A stretch of DNA of 64,000 nt from Betaproteobacteria bacterium (GCA_020621865.1 JAHRYW010000004.1:1-64000), one strand, 5' to 3'. Shown: positions 1-9,524, counted from the first letter of the stretch. Notes: generated by a model not told the origin, from the sequence alone. Numbers and translations are program-made.

Positions 1-42
1 CCCCACTTCGCCGAAACGCCCGGCACCGCAGGAGAGGGGCGC

Positions 43-70
43 ATTATATAGATACTCCGCAGACCGTCAA
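43..70 (-). promoter_or_regulatory. Strong sigma-70 promoter reading out of the window's left edge
   Basis: On the minus strand TTGACG (65-70) and a perfect TATAAT (43-48) are separated by 16 bases. A GC-rich GCGCCCC discriminator follows at once, the pattern expected for stringently controlled stable-RNA or ribosomal genes. The product lies at or beyond position 1. The same TATAAT plus GCGCCCC arrangement precedes the tRNA at 1613-1686, which supports a stable RNA here too. I could not identify the RNA. Confidence 0.55.
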
Positions 71-92
71 GGCTTATTTTGAAATCGGGCAA

Positions 93-713
93 TTACTTCT
101 TTTGCACCCACTCAATCAATGACGACCACTGCTCAAGGTCACGACGATGCTTTGCTCGCGGAGGATCAAAAACGGTTCCGCCACCGGCCGCCACATTGAC
201 ATAGTTCTGAGTGTTTCTGAGATAGGCGACGATAGGAATATCGAAGTGCTTCAGGAATTCTTCCAGCATCCCCGCAGCCCTGGTGCGAGGATCGACTCGC
301 ATTGCCACGATCCCAACCTTGGCTCTGACGCCTCGGATCTCAGTACGAATGGAATTCAGGAAGTCTTCCGTCGCCGCCATATCAAAGACAGACGGCACTA
401 GAGGAACCACCACCTTGTCTACTGCACGAAGATAGTCGGACAGCTTGTAGCCCTGCAGGCCTGCAGGAGCATCTACAACCACCCAATCCGCCTCGCGAGG
501 TAAATTCAAACTGATCTGATTGCCGCCGTAGTACCCGGTTATAGCCGGAAGGGCTGGGTCGCGAAATGCCATCCAGCGCAACGATGATTGCTGCCGATCC
601 AGATCGCACAAAGTGGTCTTTTTACCTTGATTCGCAAAATAACCTGACAGATTTGTCGCCAGCGTTGTCTTGCCGGCCCCGCCTTTCGGATTTGCAACCA
701 GAACTGCACGCAT
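93..713 (-). CDS. ParA/MinD-family ATPase, orphan
   Basis: This 206-residue protein has the deviant Walker A motif KGGAGKTT at residues 10-17. An Asp pair lies in CDLD (37-39) and a Walker B-like WVVVDAPAG at about 77-85. These mark a ParA-type ATPase that dimerises on ATP and binds DNA or a partner surface. It is shorter than chromosomal ParA (about 260) and has no N-terminal HTH, so it resembles small ParA/McdA/VirC1-like positioning ATPases. No parB-like gene is adjacent. The ATG at 711-713 follows a G-rich Shine-Dalgarno stretch. The gene is divergent from the IclR-family gene. The cargo is unknown. Confidence 0.85.
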   Translation of the reverse strand: MRAVLVANPKGGAGKTTLATNLSGYFANQGKKTTLCDLDRQQSSLRWMAFRDPALPAITGYYGGNQISLNLPREADWVVVDAPAGLQGYKLSDYLRAVDKVVVPLVPSVFDMAATEDFLNSIRTEIRGVRAKVGIVAMRVDPRTRAAGMLEEFLKHFDIPIVAYLRNTQNYVNVAAGGGTVFDPPRAKHRRDLEQWSSLIEWVQKK

Positions 714-737
714 AGCACCCCCTGTATTTTTATCCGC

Positions 738-765
738 ATTATATTCGTCACCTCAAAGGTGTCAT
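738..765 (-). promoter_or_regulatory. Promoter of the ParA-type gene with an inverted repeat in its spacer
   Basis: On the minus strand ATGACA (760-765) lies 16 bases before a perfect TATAAT (738-743), about 25 bases from the start codon at 713. The spacer holds a perfect 5+3+5 inverted repeat, CACCT/AGGTG (749-761). A protein bound there would sit between the -35 and -10 boxes, so it is a good operator candidate. Autoregulation by the ATPase or control by the divergent IclR-family protein are both possible; this is inference. Confidence 0.5.
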
Positions 766-804
766 AGATGCATAGAATGTAGGTTTTACCCACCAAAGAT
801 CACC

Positions 805-1605
805 ATGGTCACAAAAGTTGCGAGCGATCGCCAGGGAATTCAATCAGTCGAGGTCGGATTTCGTCTGTTGCGGGTGCTGGCAGCGACCAACCGACCAATG
901 ATGTTGCGCGACATCGCTAAAGGCGCCGGCATGCCTGCGGCCAAAGCTCATCGCTATATGGTGAGCTTCCTGCGTGTCGGTATCGTTGAACAGGACGCCA
1001 GTAGTGGCCGGTACGACTTGGGCGCCTACGCCCTGGAGCTTGGCTTGTCCGGCCTTGGTCGTTTGGACCCTGTACGCTTATCGGGGCCCATTCTCGAAGC
1101 GCTCTGCGAAGAAATCCATGAAACTGTCGCGCTCGCCGTCTGGGGCACTCATGGAGCAACGATTGTACGAATTGTCGATGCCGGCGGCCCAATCACCATC
1201 ACGCTACGCCCTGGCACCTGTTTGTCGCTGTGCAAGTCAGCAACTGGTCGCGCATTCTCGACCTTCTATCGATCGCCATATCTCAAGAAAATGCTGGACG
1301 ACGAGATTCGAGAACTGGCCGAATCCAGCAAAACCGCGGTAACGACCATTCGTCGCCAACTGGAAAAGAATCTATCGGAAATCCGCGCCCAGGGAATAGC
1401 CAGAGCCACCGGTAGCCTGACCCCTGGAATCAATGGTTTCAGCGCACCCGTATACGACCACACCGGCAGCATGGTTGCGGCAATCACGTCATTGGGGACA
1501 ATGGGGGAGTTCAACGCTGAATGGGACAGCCCGGTTGCCAAGGCGATGCTTGAGTCAGCCAGCACACTGTCACGGCGCCTCGGATACGGCAGCCTAGCTG
1601 AATGA
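805..1605 (+). CDS. IclR-family transcriptional regulator
   Basis: This 266-residue protein starts at the ATG at 805; a longer frame back to 670 overlaps the ParA-type gene and lacks family similarity. The N-terminal winged helix-turn-helix spans about residues 12-75, with the recognition region around MPAAKAHRYMVSFLRVGIV. The C-terminal effector-binding domain includes IVDAGGPITITLRPGTCLSL and the IclR-typical end ITSLGTMGEF. IclR proteins control small catabolic operons and bind an organic-acid effector. No catabolic genes adjoin, so the target cannot be told; the divergent ParA-type gene is the only obvious neighbour target. Confidence 0.88.
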   Translation: MVTKVASDRQGIQSVEVGFRLLRVLAATNRPMMLRDIAKGAGMPAAKAHRYMVSFLRVGIVEQDASSGRYDLGAYALELGLSGLGRLDPVRLSGPILEALCEEIHETVALAVWGTHGATIVRIVDAGGPITITLRPGTCLSLCKSATGRAFSTFYRSPYLKKMLDDEIRELAESSKTAVTTIRRQLEKNLSEIRAQGIARATGSLTPGINGFSAPVYDHTGSMVAAITSLGTMGEFNAEWDSPVAKAMLESASTLSRRLGYGSLAE

Positions 1606-1612
1606 CATCGGT

Positions 1613-1686
1613 TGGTGCCCCCGCGCGGAATCGAACCACGGCCTGATGATTACAAATCAACTGCACGACCTTCATGCTACGGGGGC
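1613..1686 (-). tRNA. tRNA-Thr (anticodon UGU), atypical arms, CCA encoded
   Basis: The reverse complement folds as a 74-base tRNA. It has a 7-bp acceptor GCCCCCG/CGGGGGC, discriminator A and an encoded CCA. The T arm is CGTGG-TTCGATT-CCGCG. The anticodon loop TTTGTAA gives anticodon UGU (Thr). Oddities: the anticodon stem GTTGA/TCATC has an internal U-U mismatch. The D arm (GCAT-GAAGGTC-GTGC) has a G-U closing pair and lacks the usual A14 context. It may be a secondary, decaying or specialised tRNA. Its promoter has a perfect TATAAT. Confidence 0.8.
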
Positions 1687-1703
1687 CCGGGCAACGGGGC
1701 GCG

Positions 1704-1709
1704 ATTATA
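1704..1709 (-). promoter_or_regulatory. -10 box of the tRNA-Thr promoter
   Basis: A perfect TATAAT on the minus strand lies 17 bases before the tRNA 5' end, followed by a GCGCCCC discriminator. The -35 region is weak: TTGCAA fits only with a 15-base spacer. The GC-rich discriminator is typical of stringent control of stable RNA genes. Confidence 0.5.
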
Positions 1710-1731
1710 GCTTGATCAACACAATTGCAAC

Positions 1732-3489
1732 ATGACCACTCTGAGCAACCCTTTTGAAATTGCCCGCGAAACGCTGCGCTTGCTGGCCGGCCGCCGAATT
1801 CCGCCTACACCGGACAATTACCTGACGCTTTACCACGAAATTGCCGGCACCAAGCCTTCCGGGAATGCGTTCCCGGAGGCACAGCTTCGTTCGCTGGCGT
1901 CAGCGCTGCCGAAGGCATCGCCCGATCAGATGCGCCTGGCCCGACAACTCGACGATGCGGTCAAGGCCGCCAACTGGGATGAATACAAGGGCCACTTGGT
2001 CGGTTTCGTAAACAACCTTGCAGAATCCCAAAAGCTGGCGTGGTCAGAATTGATCGCCGACCTGCTCCGTCAATGGGACGCCAAGCATCCGGGACTGACC
2101 GCGGCCCGCAAGCGCGAATCGCTGGAACACGTATTGACCAGCAGCGGCGCCAACCCGGACACGCTCTTCAGTCGCATGCAGGGGCTTCTCCGCTCATGGG
2201 GACATGGCCGCGAACAGGAAACAGCCGGCGCCAGCGAAGAAGCACTTTCAGGAAATGCCGATTTTTCCGCATCGACCGTAGCATTGCCCGATTTGCTGCC
2301 TGAACTGCGCGAATTGTTCGCCTTCACGCTCGAAACGGCGATCGCCACTCAATTAGTGGAAAGCCCGCAACTCTCCAGCGATGCCAAGGCACTGGCTGCC
2401 GACATCCGCACGGCGACCAGCCCGGCGCAATTGCAGGAGTTTCTGACCCGACTGAAGCGCTTCGCCTTCAAGCTGGAATTGCTGGCGGAAGACCAGACCG
2501 AGTTACGTCAAAGCCTGCTCGGTTTGCTCAGACTACTGGTTGGCAACATCACCGAACTAGTTCTCGATGACCACTGGCTGCATGGGCAGATCGAGGTGGT
2601 CAGGGAAATCATCGACAAGCCGCTGTCGCAACGCGCGCTTGACGACGCCCAGCGCCGCCTGAAGGAGGTGCTGTTCAAGCAAAGCCAGCTCAAGGCCAGC
2701 CTGTTCGAAGCCAAAGAAGCTATCAAGCAGATGCTTGCCGGCTTCGTGGACCATCTGGCCGACTTTGCCGAGGCCACCTCCGACTACCACGACAAGATCG
2801 AAATCTGCGCCAGCAAGATCAGTTCGGCCAACGATATTTCCGAGTTGGAAAACGTGCTCGGCGAAGTCATGCGCCAAACCCGGACGATCCAGATCAATGC
2901 CCAGCGCTCGCGCGACGAATTGCGCTCGACCCAGGCCAAGGTACAAGCATCTGAAGCCCGCATCCGGGAACTCGAGCGCGAGCTGGAAGCAACCAGTGAC
3001 CTGGTCCGTCACGACCAGCTGACGGGCATCCTAAATCGACGCGGACTGGAGGAAATCTACGACAAGGAGGCAGCACGAGCGATTCGCCACGACGCCTCCC
3101 TCTGCGTAGCACTGCTCGACATCGACAATTTCAAGAAATTAAATGACTCGCTGGGCCATGCAACGGGAGACCAGGCACTCGTCCACCTCGCAAAAACATG
3201 CCGCGAAACATTGCGCCCACAAGACACAGTGGCACGTTACGGCGGAGAAGAATTTGTTATTCTTCTCCCCGGGACAGCCATAGAGGACGCTGCGCAAGCG
3301 TTAATGCGCCTTCAGCGTGAGCTAACCCGAAACTTCTTCCTGTTTAATAACGAAAAGGTGCTTATTACATTCAGTGCCGGTGTCACCCAGATGATCGACT
3401 CTGATAGTTTCAGCACGTTAATTCAGCGCGCCGACAAAGCCATGTACGAAGCGAAAACCACGGGCAAAAACAAGGTTATCAAGGCATGA
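1732..3489 (+). CDS. Diguanylate cyclase (GGDEF domain), cytosolic
   Basis: This 585-residue protein has no membrane segment. A long alpha-helical N-terminal region runs to about residue 360. A charged coiled coil (about 375-425, ending [18 protein letters not shown]) leads into a C-terminal GGDEF domain. The active site reads GGEEF (504-508), as in active cyclases. An inhibitory I-site RxxD (RPQD, 495-498) lies the standard five residues before it. It should make cyclic-di-GMP from two GTP and be product-inhibited. Its stop overlaps the rfbF start (ATGA), tying second-messenger synthesis to the sugar genes. A copy of the dispersed repeat lies in a linker near residue 180. Confidence 0.93.
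   Translation: MTTLSNPFEIARETLRLLAGRRIPPTPDNYLTLYHEIAGTKPSGNAFPEAQLRSLASALPKASPDQMRLARQLDDAVKAANWDEYKGHLVGFVNNLAESQKLAWSELIADLLRQWDAKHPGLTAARKRESLEHVLTSSGANPDTLFSRMQGLLRSWGHGREQETAGASEEALSGNADFSASTVALPDLLPELRELFAFTLETAIATQLVESPQLSSDAKALAADIRTATSPAQLQEFLTRLKRFAFKLELLAEDQTELRQSLLGLLRLLVGNITELVLDDHWLHGQIEVVREIIDKPLSQRALDDAQRRLKEVLFKQSQLKASLFEAKEAIKQMLAGFVDHLADFAEATSDYHDKIEICASKISSANDISELENVLGEVMRQTRTIQINAQRSRDELRSTQAKVQASEARIRELERELEATSDLVRHDQLTGILNRRGLEEIYDKEAARAIRHDASLCVALLDIDNFKKLNDSLGHATGDQALVHLAKTCRETLRPQDTVARYGGEEFVILLPGTAIEDAAQALMRLQRELTRNFFLFNNEKVLITFSAGVTQMIDSDSFSTLIQRADKAMYEAKTTGKNKVIKA
2249..2290 (-). repeat. Dispersed TGCTACGGTC element, copy 1 (inside the diguanylate cyclase gene)
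   Basis: On the minus strand the head GCAATGCTACGGTCG is followed by ATGCGGAAAAATCGGCATTTCC, which holds the dyad GGAAA/TTTCC. The head is identical over 15 bases to copy 6 at 59861. The element falls in a linker of the diguanylate cyclase, between helical blocks, where an insertion would be tolerated. Confidence 0.5.
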
Positions 3490-4256
3490 AGGCCGTCATT
3501 CTTGCGGGCGGCAGGGGCACACGGATCAGCGAGGAAAGCCACCTCCGGCCGAAACCGATGATCGAAATCGGTGGAAAGCCGATCATCTGGCACATCATGA
3601 AGATATATTCCGCCCACGGCATCAATGATTTCATCATTTGCCTGGGTTACCGCGGTTACGTCATCAAGGAATATTTTGCCAACTATTTCCTGCATAACTC
3701 CGACGTAACGTTCGACATGACCAACAACACCATGTCAGTCCTCCAACAGCATGGAGAACCCTGGAAGGTCACCCTGGTCGACACGGGAGAACACACACAA
3801 ACCGGCGGCCGACTCCGGCGGATAAAGAAATTTCTGGATACCAATGAGCCTTTTTGCTTTACCTATGGCGACGGGGTAGCAGACATCGACATTTCCGCGC
3901 AAATTGAATTCCACAAGCAACACGGGCTCTTGGCCACCGTCTGCGCCGTGACACCGCCAGGGCGTTTTGGCGCCCTCGAAATCGAAGGCAATCAGGTCAC
4001 TCGATTTCAGGAGAAACCTTTGGGCCAAGGGGGGCTGATCAACGGCGGTTATTTCGTTTTGCAACCCCAAGCAGTGGACCTCGTCGACAACGACCTCCAG
4101 CCGTGGGAAGCAGAACCGATGCACCACTTGGCGGACTCAGGCAAACTTGCGGCGTGGATGCACGACAGCTTTTGGCAACCGATGGACACCTTGCGAGACA
4201 AAATGCTGCTGGAAGAGCTTTGGGTATCCGGCCAGGCGCCGTGGAAAATATGGTGA
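3486..4256 (+). CDS. rfbF: Glucose-1-phosphate cytidylyltransferase
   Basis: This 256-residue nucleotidyltransferase joins CTP and glucose-1-phosphate to give CDP-glucose, the first step to CDP-3,6-dideoxyhexoses. The N terminus reads [16 protein letters not shown], with the nucleotide-binding GGxGTR, followed by [18 protein letters not shown], both diagnostic of RfbF/DdhA. The length equals the family norm (about 257). The start ATG overlaps the stop of the diguanylate cyclase. The next pathway gene, rfbG, follows only after a 368-base gap, so rfbF may be expressed apart from the main operon. Confidence 0.96.
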   Translation: MKAVILAGGRGTRISEESHLRPKPMIEIGGKPIIWHIMKIYSAHGINDFIICLGYRGYVIKEYFANYFLHNSDVTFDMTNNTMSVLQQHGEPWKVTLVDTGEHTQTGGRLRRIKKFLDTNEPFCFTYGDGVADIDISAQIEFHKQHGLLATVCAVTPPGRFGALEIEGNQVTRFQEKPLGQGGLINGGYFVLQPQAVDLVDNDLQPWEAEPMHHLADSGKLAAWMHDSFWQPMDTLRDKMLLEELWVSGQAPWKIW

Positions 4257-4624
4257 CAAGGCTCTTCGCTCCACGGAATCCGCAACATATTTAACCCTGG
4301 AGGGCCAAGATGAGGGGGTGCCATCGACAGGCAGCTTATCTGTTGATACCCAAACAGAGCCGCTTCGGACAAAAAGTGCCGCTCGTCTGGCCCTCTCAAC
4401 ACCCCATGTTCCGTTGCCCGGCCGGCATGGGCATGTATAACCCCGTCTGATCCAGAGCCCCCAGTGCATTGCCCATCTCTTCACTCTTCACCCCAACCAG
4501 AGATTGATAGCACCAAGAATGAAGGATGAGGGTTCATGACTAATTCACACCAACCTGATCTTGAGAAATCTCCAAACAAAAACCTGCAACCCCGTCCACT
4601 CACTTTCAACGGGGAGGTATTGAT
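4257..4624 (+). other. Gene-free spacer between rfbF and rfbG
   Basis: I see no convincing gene in these 368 bases; the short frames lack Shine-Dalgarno sites and family features. A possible sigma-70 promoter is TTGCCC (4414-4419), 16 bases, TATAAC (4436-4441), pointing to rfbG. A hairpin lies at the end of the spacer. The spacer probably holds the promoter and leader of the large glycan operon. Confidence 0.45.
4590..4618 (+). promoter_or_regulatory. Hairpin overlapping the rfbG ribosome-binding site
   Basis: CCCCGT (4590-4595) can pair with ACGGGG (4609-4614) across a 13-base loop. The 3' arm runs into GGGGAGG, the Shine-Dalgarno of rfbG eight bases or so before its ATG at 4625. Folding would partly hide the site, so translation of the first gene of the operon may depend on RNA structure. 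Six base pairs is modest and no ligand-binding fold is evident. Confidence 0.35.
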
Positions 4625-5686
4625 ATGCTGACCCGACAGTTCTGGGCGGGCCGCAGGGTATTCCTGACAGGCCACACGGGATTCAAAGGCAGTTGGCTAT
4701 CGATATGGCTGAACGAACTGGGCGCGAGTCTCAGCGGCTATGCATTGGCGCCACCGACATCGCCGGCGCTTTTTGAGATCGCCAGGGTTGGCCAGTGCTT
4801 GACGTCGACGATAGGCGATATCTGCGATGCACCCCGGCTAACCTCCGCCATGCGAGCAGCGGACCCTGAGATACTCTTCCACCTGGCAGCCCAGCCTCTG
4901 GTTGGGGAAGGCTACCGCGACCCCGTCGGCACCTATGCGACCAATGTCATGGGAACGGTCAATGTGCTGGAGGCGGCACGATCGCTACCGAACTTGCGCG
5001 CCGTAGTCGTCATCAGCACCGACAAATGTTACGCCAATCACGAGACCGGCCAGGCCTTTCGCGAAAGCGACCCGCTGGGCGGCCACGACCCCTACAGTAG
5101 CAGCAAGGCCTGCACCGAACTGGTCAGCCACGCCTACCGCCAATCTTTTTTCGGCATGCGCGGCATTCATCTGGCAACGGCTCGGGCTGGCAATGTAATC
5201 GGCGGCGGCGACTGGGCGGCAAACCGGCTGCTGCCCGACCTACTCCACGCCTTCGAAAATGGCGAAACCGCCCTCCTACGTCAGCCGCAAGCCATTCGCC
5301 CGTGGCAGCACGTGCTCAATCCACTCGCCGGCTACCTGATGCTCGCCGAACAACTTTATGCGGGAACATCTGTCGAGCGCGCCTGGAATTTCGGGCCGGA
5401 CGGTTCTGACTGCATCACCACTGGCGATCTGGCCTCACTATTGGCCGAGCACTGGGGGGAACAGGCACGTTGGTCTGCCGATCCGACCGCAGAATTTCCA
5501 CACGAAGCAACACTGCTCCATCTAGATACCGCCGACGCCAAGAATATTTTAAATTGGCGCCCAAATTGGCCATTGACCGTAGCAATCGAGCAAACTGCCG
5601 CCTGGCAGCGCGCCTGGCTTTCCGGCGAAGACATGCAAGCCGTATGCCGTGTGCAAATCGCAAATTACTCCAAAAAAATATCATGA
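4625..5686 (+). CDS. rfbG: CDP-glucose 4,6-dehydratase
   Basis: This 353-residue extended SDR enzyme turns CDP-glucose into CDP-4-keto-6-deoxyglucose, using bound NAD. The N-terminal Rossmann motif reads [11 protein letters not shown]. The catalytic YxxxK is YSSSK (within [12 protein letters not shown]), preceded by the active-site Ser/Thr region VVISTDKCY. The C-terminal family block [15 protein letters not shown] is present. Length matches RfbG/DdhB (about 357). GGGGAGG precedes the ATG. The stop overlaps the rfbH start (ATGA). Confidence 0.96.
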   Translation: MLTRQFWAGRRVFLTGHTGFKGSWLSIWLNELGASLSGYALAPPTSPALFEIARVGQCLTSTIGDICDAPRLTSAMRAADPEILFHLAAQPLVGEGYRDPVGTYATNVMGTVNVLEAARSLPNLRAVVVISTDKCYANHETGQAFRESDPLGGHDPYSSSKACTELVSHAYRQSFFGMRGIHLATARAGNVIGGGDWAANRLLPDLLHAFENGETALLRQPQAIRPWQHVLNPLAGYLMLAEQLYAGTSVERAWNFGPDGSDCITTGDLASLLAEHWGEQARWSADPTAEFPHEATLLHLDTADAKNILNWRPNWPLTVAIEQTAAWQRAWLSGEDMQAVCRVQIANYSKKIS

Positions 5687-6999
5687 CATTAGATGAAGAG
5701 AGACAAGAGATATTGCAGCGGGTTCGTGCTTACGCTGCACGCGCCACAGCAACTCCGGATTTCCAGCCTGGCAAAAGTCACATTCCGCCCTCAGGAAAAG
5801 TGCTGGGGGCCGATGAATTTGCGAATCTGGTAGATGCTGCACTGGACGGCTGGCTAACCACCGGGCGCTTCAACGCAAACTTTGAACAAAAGCTGGGCGA
5901 ATTCCTGGGCGCCCGACACGTTCTTACCTGCAACTCCGGCTCCAGCGCCAACCTTCTGGCGCTTACCGCCCTGACCTCGCCGCAACTGGGCGACCGCGCC
6001 CTGCGCCCCGGGGACGAAGTCATCACGGCAGCCGCGGGTTTTCCAACTACCGTCAATCCCATTCTGCAAAACGGCCTGATCCCCGTTTTCGTTGATTCCG
6101 AAATCCCAACCTACAACCCGTCGCCAGCTAGCATAGAAGCCGCCATCACGCCACAGACGCGGGCAATCATGCTGGCGCACACCCTGGGCAATCCCTTCGA
6201 TGCGCTCGCCGTGCGCGCTCTGGCCGACCGCCACAGACTGTGGCTCGTCGAAGACTGCTGTGACGCACTCGGCTCGACCCTAGCTGGACGCAAGGTGGGC
6301 AGCTTCGGCCACATCGGCACGCTGTCGTTCTATCCGGCCCACCATATCACCATGGGTGAGGGCGGTGCCGTTTTCACATCCGATACCCAGTTGAAGAAAA
6401 TCCTGGAATCCTTCCGCGACTGGGGCCGCGACTGTTACTGCGCACCCGGTTGCGATAACACCTGTGGCAAGCGCTTCGACTGGCAACTCGGCGAACTTCC
6501 GGCGGGTTACGATCATAAATACGTCTACTCCCACCTCGGCTACAACCTGAAAATCACCGACATGCAAGCCGCCGTCGGACTTGCCCAACTGGCCCGCGTC
6601 GATGAGTTCATCGCAACGCGCAAGCGCAACTTTGCCGATTTGCACAATCAGCTCTCTGATTTACAGGAATTTTTGATCCTGCCCGAGGCAACGCCGGAGA
6701 GCGATCCGTCCTGGTTTGGTTTCCCGTTGACGCTGCGTGACAACGCCCCGTTCGACCGCGTTGAATTATTGCGCTACCTCGATCAGCACAAGGTCGGCAC
6801 GCGCCTGCTGTTCGCCGGCAACCTGACCCGCCAACCTTACATGTCCGGTCGGAACTATCGCATTTCGGGATCACTGGAAAATGCCGACTACATCATGCGA
6901 AACACCTTCTGGCTCGGCATCCACCCCGCGCTGAACTCAAACATGCTCGCCTATGTTGCGGAGCAGATCAAAACCTTCATGGGAGTGAATTTCGAATGA
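5683..6999 (+). CDS. rfbH: CDP-4-keto-6-deoxyglucose-3-dehydrase (E1), PMP and [2Fe-2S] enzyme
   Basis: This 438-residue protein belongs to the DegT/DnrJ/EryC1 fold but is the dehydrase E1 rather than an aminotransferase. The lysine that would bind PLP is replaced by His in [14 protein letters not shown] (His220-His221), as in the Yersinia E1. The [15 protein letters not shown] stretch gives the cysteines for the [2Fe-2S] cluster. With a reductase (E3, RfbI/DdhD) it removes the 3-hydroxyl. No rfbI-like gene is in the window, so the electron donor must be elsewhere. The start is the ATG at 5683 overlapping rfbG; the longer frame back to 5470 is an extension inside rfbG. Confidence 0.96.
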   Translation: MTLDEERQEILQRVRAYAARATATPDFQPGKSHIPPSGKVLGADEFANLVDAALDGWLTTGRFNANFEQKLGEFLGARHVLTCNSGSSANLLALTALTSPQLGDRALRPGDEVITAAAGFPTTVNPILQNGLIPVFVDSEIPTYNPSPASIEAAITPQTRAIMLAHTLGNPFDALAVRALADRHRLWLVEDCCDALGSTLAGRKVGSFGHIGTLSFYPAHHITMGEGGAVFTSDTQLKKILESFRDWGRDCYCAPGCDNTCGKRFDWQLGELPAGYDHKYVYSHLGYNLKITDMQAAVGLAQLARVDEFIATRKRNFADLHNQLSDLQEFLILPEATPESDPSWFGFPLTLRDNAPFDRVELLRYLDQHKVGTRLLFAGNLTRQPYMSGRNYRISGSLENADYIMRNTFWLGIHPALNSNMLAYVAEQIKTFMGVNFE

Positions 7000-8855
7000 C
7001 GCCCAGAATGCGGGTTGCCGACTACATCGCGCAACGTTGTGCCGAGGCCGGCGCGCGACACGTATTTTTGGTCACCGGCGGCGGAGCGATGCATTTGAAC
7101 GATGCCTTTGCCCGCCACCCTCTGTTGTCACCCGTCTGTTTCCATCACGAACAAGCGGCCGCCATGGCGGCGGAAGGGCACTACCGAACCTCGGGCCGCC
7201 TGGCCATTCTCAACGTAACCACGGGACCGGGCGGCATCAATGCCTTGAATGGCGTCTACGGCGCCTATGTCGACTCAATTGCCATGGTGGTGGTTTCGGG
7301 GCAGGTCAAGCGCGAAACCTATCTTCGCAATTACCCGCAACCCTTGCGGCAACTCGGCGACCAGGAAGTGGACATCGTCAGCATGGCCCGACCGGTCACC
7401 AAATACGCCACGACCGTTCAAGATCCATCCGATATTCGCCGCATCGTGGACAAGGCAATCTACCTGGCCACACAAGGCCGCCCCGGCCCGGTGTGGATTG
7501 ACGTCCCGGTTGATATCCAGGCAATGCTCATCGATCCGGATGAGTTATCCGGTTGGGACGTCACAGATCGGCAAGCGCTGCTAGACGACCCTGACACTTG
7601 CCAGAATACGCGCGCCTGGCTAGAAAATCCGCCAGCCCAAAACTTCGCAACAGCGCTGGATTCACTACTGGGCGCATTGAAAAAAGCCAAGCGCCCCGTG
7701 TTGATGGCAGGCACGGGCATTCGTCTTTCCGGAATGCAGGAAGCCTTTCTTGATCTATGCACCCGGCTCGGCATACCCGTTGTTACTGGTTGGAACGCCC
7801 ACGATTCACTGACTGACGATCACCCCTGCTACGCCGGGCGCCCAGGAACGGTCGGCGACCGCGCCGGCAACATCACCGTACAAAATGCAGACTTGCTGAT
7901 CATTCTTGGCTGCCGCCTGAACATCCGCCAGATCAGTTACAACTGGCGCAGTTTCGCTGCCGATGCCTACAAATTCATGGTCGACATCGATGAGGCAGAG
8001 TTAAACAAGCCAACCCTGTCCATCGATTACAAAATTCACGCCAATCTGGCTGATTTCGTCCCCGCCCTGCTTCAGCGCTTAGACGATTACCAGCCGCCCT
8101 GCGACCATCAAAACTATCTCCAGTGGTGTCGCGAACGGGTCAGCCGTTATCCGGTCGTTAGCGCCGAACAGCGTACGACAAGCCCCCCCTTGAACCCATA
8201 CCACTTTATCGAACTGTTGTTCACCAGTTTGGACCAGGAAGCCGTGGTGGTTACGGGGAATGGCTCCGCCTGCGTCATGGGTTTCCAGGCTGCCCGGCTG
8301 CGGGCAGGGCAAAGGCTGTTTACCAATTCCGGTGACGCCTCGATGGGATACGACCTGCCGGCGGCCATCGGCGCCTGTTTCGCCCGCGACCGGCAACGGG
8401 TCATCTGCCTTGCCGGCGATGGCAGCTTGATGATGAACATCCAGGAACTGCAAACCCTCGTTGGCTACGAGTTGCCCGTGAAGGTCATTGTGCTGAACAA
8501 CGCGGGATACCATTCGATCCGCCAGACCCAGACAGCGTATTTCTCCGATAACCTGTTTGGAATCGGCCCGGAAAACGGCGTCAGCCTGCCCGATTTTGTC
8601 GCCGTCGCAAAGGCCTTTGGACTGCCCGCGCGCCGCGTCGACAGCGCCGCAGAGTGGCTAGAAAAAGCAACCACGGACATGCTTTCAGCCCCGGGGCCGG
8701 CGCTGATCGAGGTCATCGTCGACCCTGCGCAAGGATTTTCTCCTAAATTGGCCTCAAGAAAGCTGGCAGATGGGTCGATGAGTACACCAGCCCTGGATGA
8801 TATGTCGCCGTTCCTTGAACGAGACGAACTAGCCAGTAACCGCTTTGCAGGTTAA
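6996..8855 (+). CDS. Thiamine diphosphate-dependent enzyme, acetolactate synthase-like (YerE candidate)
   Basis: This 619-residue protein has the three-domain plan of acetolactate synthase. The catalytic Glu of the Pyr domain is Glu52 ([12 protein letters not shown]). The ThDP-binding GDGS is at about 475-477, with NN about 28 residues on ([12 protein letters not shown]). A true IlvB is unlikely: no ilvN small subunit follows, and the gene overlaps rfbH. In Yersinia the ThDP flavoenzyme YerE is encoded with ddhABCD and transfers a two-carbon unit from pyruvate to CDP-3,6-dideoxy-4-ketoglucose, giving yersiniose. The same position here makes that role plausible, but a different acyl donor cannot be excluded. 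Confidence 0.85.
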   Translation: MTPRMRVADYIAQRCAEAGARHVFLVTGGGAMHLNDAFARHPLLSPVCFHHEQAAAMAAEGHYRTSGRLAILNVTTGPGGINALNGVYGAYVDSIAMVVVSGQVKRETYLRNYPQPLRQLGDQEVDIVSMARPVTKYATTVQDPSDIRRIVDKAIYLATQGRPGPVWIDVPVDIQAMLIDPDELSGWDVTDRQALLDDPDTCQNTRAWLENPPAQNFATALDSLLGALKKAKRPVLMAGTGIRLSGMQEAFLDLCTRLGIPVVTGWNAHDSLTDDHPCYAGRPGTVGDRAGNITVQNADLLIILGCRLNIRQISYNWRSFAADAYKFMVDIDEAELNKPTLSIDYKIHANLADFVPALLQRLDDYQPPCDHQNYLQWCRERVSRYPVVSAEQRTTSPPLNPYHFIELLFTSLDQEAVVVTGNGSACVMGFQAARLRAGQRLFTNSGDASMGYDLPAAIGACFARDRQRVICLAGDGSLMMNIQELQTLVGYELPVKVIVLNNAGYHSIRQTQTAYFSDNLFGIGPENGVSLPDFVAVAKAFGLPARRVDSAAEWLEKATTDMLSAPGPALIEVIVDPAQGFSPKLASRKLADGSMSTPALDDMSPFLERDELASNRFAG

Positions 8856-8861
8856 CCCCAC

Positions 8862-9524
8862 ATGTACTCGACGATTGTCTATGACCTCGATGGCACGCTG
8901 GTCGATAGTGCAGCAACTGTTGCCGCACTATTGAATGACCTGCGCGCGGAGCGCGCCCTCCCTCCGCTGGACAAATCGTTTTACACCCCGTGGCTCAGTA
9001 TTGGCGGCAAAGCGATGGTCGCGGCTGCACTGGCCATTCCTGAGGCGGAGGCGCAAACCTGGCTCGATATTTTTCGCGCTCGCTATCTCGCATTACCAAC
9101 CGACAAGGCAACCATTTATCCGTCGGCCCATGACACACTTGCTGCCCTGCAGGCGGCAGGCATTCGCCTTGCTCTATGCACCAACAAGCCCCGCCCGCTG
9201 ACCGACAAGATCCTTGCGGAAACGGGACTGGGGGAATATTTTTCGGCGATTTGCGCCGGGCTCGACCTGCCCACCAGCAAACCCCATCCGGATAACCTGA
9301 ACACCTGCCTAGAAAAGCTCGACAGTCACCCAAGCGAGTGCATTGTCATCGGCGACAGCCGCGTGGATCAGGCATTGGCTGAAGCCTGCGGCGCGAGTTT
9401 CGGCTTTTTTCGCTGCGGTTACGACGATGGCGTTCTCCCCGAAGCCTGCTCACTAACGCTCCATCATCATTCAGAGATCTTCAACCTATTCTCATCTATC
9501 GACAAAAGGCCGAGCCATGAATAA
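8862..9524 (+). CDS. HAD-superfamily phosphatase, phosphoglycolate phosphatase-like
   Basis: This 220-residue protein has all HAD motifs. Motif I is DLDGTLVDS (nucleophile Asp8, acid Asp10), motif II a Thr in LCTNK, motif III the Lys in NKPRPL, and motif IV GDSRVDQ. The helical cap between motifs I and II puts it in subfamily IA with Gph and PGMB. In this operon it most likely dephosphorylates a sugar or acid intermediate rather than phosphoglycolate. It begins 7 bases after the ThDP enzyme and overlaps the aldolase gene by 8. Confidence 0.88.
   Translation: MYSTIVYDLDGTLVDSAATVAALLNDLRAERALPPLDKSFYTPWLSIGGKAMVAAALAIPEAEAQTWLDIFRARYLALPTDKATIYPSAHDTLAALQAAGIRLALCTNKPRPLTDKILAETGLGEYFSAICAGLDLPTSKPHPDNLNTCLEKLDSHPSECIVIGDSRVDQALAEACGASFGFFRCGYDDGVLPEACSLTLHHHSEIFNLFSSIDKRPSHE

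Noticed and set aside
1-42. Possible start of an SRP RNA or other known small RNA on the minus strand
   Set aside because: Only about 35 bases would be inside the window, too few to fold or identify.
4257-4440. Short frames in the rfbF-rfbG spacer
   Set aside because: No ribosome sites, no similarity and composition unlike the neighbours.
5540-5590. A further TGCTACGGTC match (minus strand) in rfbG with an AAATTGG-rich tail
   Set aside because: It encodes [15 protein letters not shown], a block conserved in RfbG proteins generally, so the match is more likely coincidence than an inserted copy.
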